Below are positions 5,353 to 5,577 of a stretch of 5,577 nucleotides of DNA, piece after piece (the first letter of the stretch is position 1; the number at the start of each line of letters is the position of its first letter). The DNA lies in NCBI GenBank assembly GCA_012800135.1, contig JAAZJV010000074.1:1-5577 (forward strand), written 5' to 3'. Origin of the DNA: Clostridiaceae bacterium. Lineage in GTDB: Bacteria > Bacillota > Clostridia > Saccharofermentanales > DTU023. The notes below the pieces were generated by a model. The model was not told the origin of the DNA, did no database searches, and saw only the letters and a list, made by a program, of their open reading frames with translations. A program made the position numbers and the translations under genes.

Positions 5353-5577
5353 TTACGGTTCAATCACAAAAGCGCCGGTTTCATCGATGTAACCCCATTT
5401 CCCATCAACTTCGACGAGAGCCAGACCATTGTCTAAAAAGCTCTGTGCTGAATCAAACTGCGGTTCGATCACAAAAGCACCGGTTTCGTCGATGTATCCC
5501 CATTTGCCGGAGCCTGAGTCTCTAATTTTGACAGCTGCGAGTCCGTTATCTGAAAATCCACTTGCCGTAGCAATCTG
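5353..5577 (-). CDS. WG-repeat protein, C-terminal fragment (5' end beyond the window)
   Basis: Read on the minus strand from the right edge, the frame is open for 74 codons to a TAA at 5353-5355. It contains two WG repeats of about 35 residues, each with the core KWGYIDETGAFVIEP, joined by a linker of the type QFDSAQSFLDNGLALVEVDG. WG repeats form beta-rich arrays found in many surface, secreted and cytoplasmic bacterial proteins, and are thought to act in binding rather than catalysis. No start, signal peptide or other domain is visible because the rest lies to the right. The last repeat stops directly after VIEP, where WG units normally go on with Q-F-D; the bases that follow still resemble such a unit, so the stop may be a recent truncation. 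The gene is convergent with the acyltransferase operon. Confidence 0.88.
   Translation of the reverse strand, partial: QIATASGFSDNGLAAVKIRDSGSGKWGYIDETGAFVIEPQFDSAQSFLDNGLALVEVDGKWGYIDETGAFVIEP
5356..5505 (-). repeat. Direct repeat of WG-core coding sequence (2 x 45 bp, 105-bp period)
   Basis: Bases 5356-5400 and 5461-5505 match at 41 of 45 positions and code for the identical 15-residue core. Three of the four differences are third-position pyrimidine changes and the fourth is a third-position A/T change, so all are silent. The 105-bp period equals one 35-residue repeat. Confidence 0.85.

Noticed and set aside
5322..5525. Plus-strand open frame of 67 codons at the right end
   Set aside because: It is the antisense shadow of the WG-repeat coding sequence; its internal repetition comes from the WG repeats.

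Overview
The window looks like chromosomal DNA from a low-to-middle GC Gram-positive bacterium (Bacillota, perhaps an anaerobic clostridial or erysipelotrichial lineage). The evidence is purine-rich Shine-Dalgarno sequences, tightly packed same-strand genes with start/stop overlaps, a heterodimeric LmrCD/BmrCD-type ABC exporter, a DUF6320-like membrane protein and a WG-repeat protein. The species cannot be named from the sequence alone.

Layout. (1) Positions 1-2705 hold two overlapping plus-strand genes for the two halves of an ABC exporter. The first is cut by the left edge, so only its nucleotide-binding domain is visible; the second is complete. Their motifs are complementary. Subunit A has Asp where the catalytic Glu should be and Gln at the switch-His position, while subunit B has a deviant signature (ISQGE). 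The pair should therefore form one hydrolysing and one degenerate ATP site. (2) Positions 2706-3027 are non-coding. They contain a small dyad, a hairpin followed by a short T-run, a TTGACA -35 box, and six copies of the octamer ATCTRYCG spaced 12-19-12-19-12 bp across the proposed promoter and leader. This array is the most unusual regulatory-looking element in the window. (3) Positions 3028-5155 hold a two-gene operon: an HXXXDG acyltransferase of the alcohol-acetyltransferase/condensation-like superfamily with a roughly 100-residue basic N-terminal extension, overlapped by a six-helix membrane protein resembling DUF6320 but without the usual N-terminal zinc ribbon. (4) From the right edge to 5353, on the minus strand, is the C-terminal end of a WG-repeat protein. 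Its frame ends at a TAA exactly where the next repeat should continue. The following ~140 bases still read as a decayed WG repeat with stops, a frameshift and a short tandem-repeat insertion.

How they may work together: the exporter genes form one transcription unit. The acyltransferase and its membrane partner form another, probably with its own regulated promoter, and may acylate a lipid or small molecule at the membrane; that is inference. The WG gene converges on this operon and has no evident functional link to it.
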